Source: UBA9414 sp958446945 (GTDB lineage Bacteria; Bacillota; Clostridia; Lachnospirales; Lachnospiraceae). From it: DNA of 5,594 bases. The translations under genes and the position numbers were made by a program. The first letter of the stretch is position 1. Each line of letters begins with the position of its first letter. The stretch spans positions 1-5,594 of the forward strand of contig CAUCYJ010000163.1 in the NCBI GenBank assembly GCA_958446945.1, in the 5' to 3' direction. Of this stretch, positions 5,584 to 5,594 are shown piece after piece. The notes beneath the pieces were generated by a model, which was not told where the DNA came from, did not search any database, and saw nothing but the letters and a program-made list of their open reading frames with translations.

Positions 5584-5594
5584 GTCCTTTTCCT

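Overview
The window reads as a Gram-positive, moderately AT-rich genome, most likely a gut Clostridia member of the Lachnospiraceae type. This is inferred from strong AAGGAG/GGAGG ribosome sites, TTGaca/TATAAT promoters, a nadA-nadB-nadC-niaR cluster and a DUF3798-like protein. All genes I can support lie on the minus strand, so transcription runs from high to low coordinates.

In transcription order: a complete gene for a two-ACT-domain amino-acid-sensing protein (5152-5583), ending at a strong intrinsic terminator (5061-5096). Next is a degenerate zone: a plus-strand terminator-like hairpin (5001-5030), the 3' remnant of a DUF3798-type gene (4640 to about 4990) with its own terminator (4581-4620), and a non-coding stretch with three more stem-loops (4440-4577) that may be a mobile-element remnant or a structured RNA.

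The core is a de novo NAD operon. A consensus promoter (4285-4313) overlapped by an inverted repeat drives nadA (quinolinate synthase), nadB (L-aspartate oxidase), nadC (quinolinate phosphoribosyltransferase) and niaR (the 3H-domain nicotinate-responsive repressor). NadB oxidises aspartate to iminoaspartate, NadA condenses it with dihydroxyacetone phosphate to quinolinate, and NadC makes nicotinate mononucleotide. In this sequence nadC is broken by a frameshift inside its catalytic GGGxNHR motif, so as written the operon would stop at quinolinate.

The last gene is the 5' part of asnB (glutamine-hydrolysing asparagine synthetase), which runs off the left edge. Its promoter lies over the end of niaR and carries a 10-base motif almost identical to the one at the nadA -35 box. 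This suggests, without proving it, that NiaR also touches asnB, whose substrate aspartate is also the NAD precursor.
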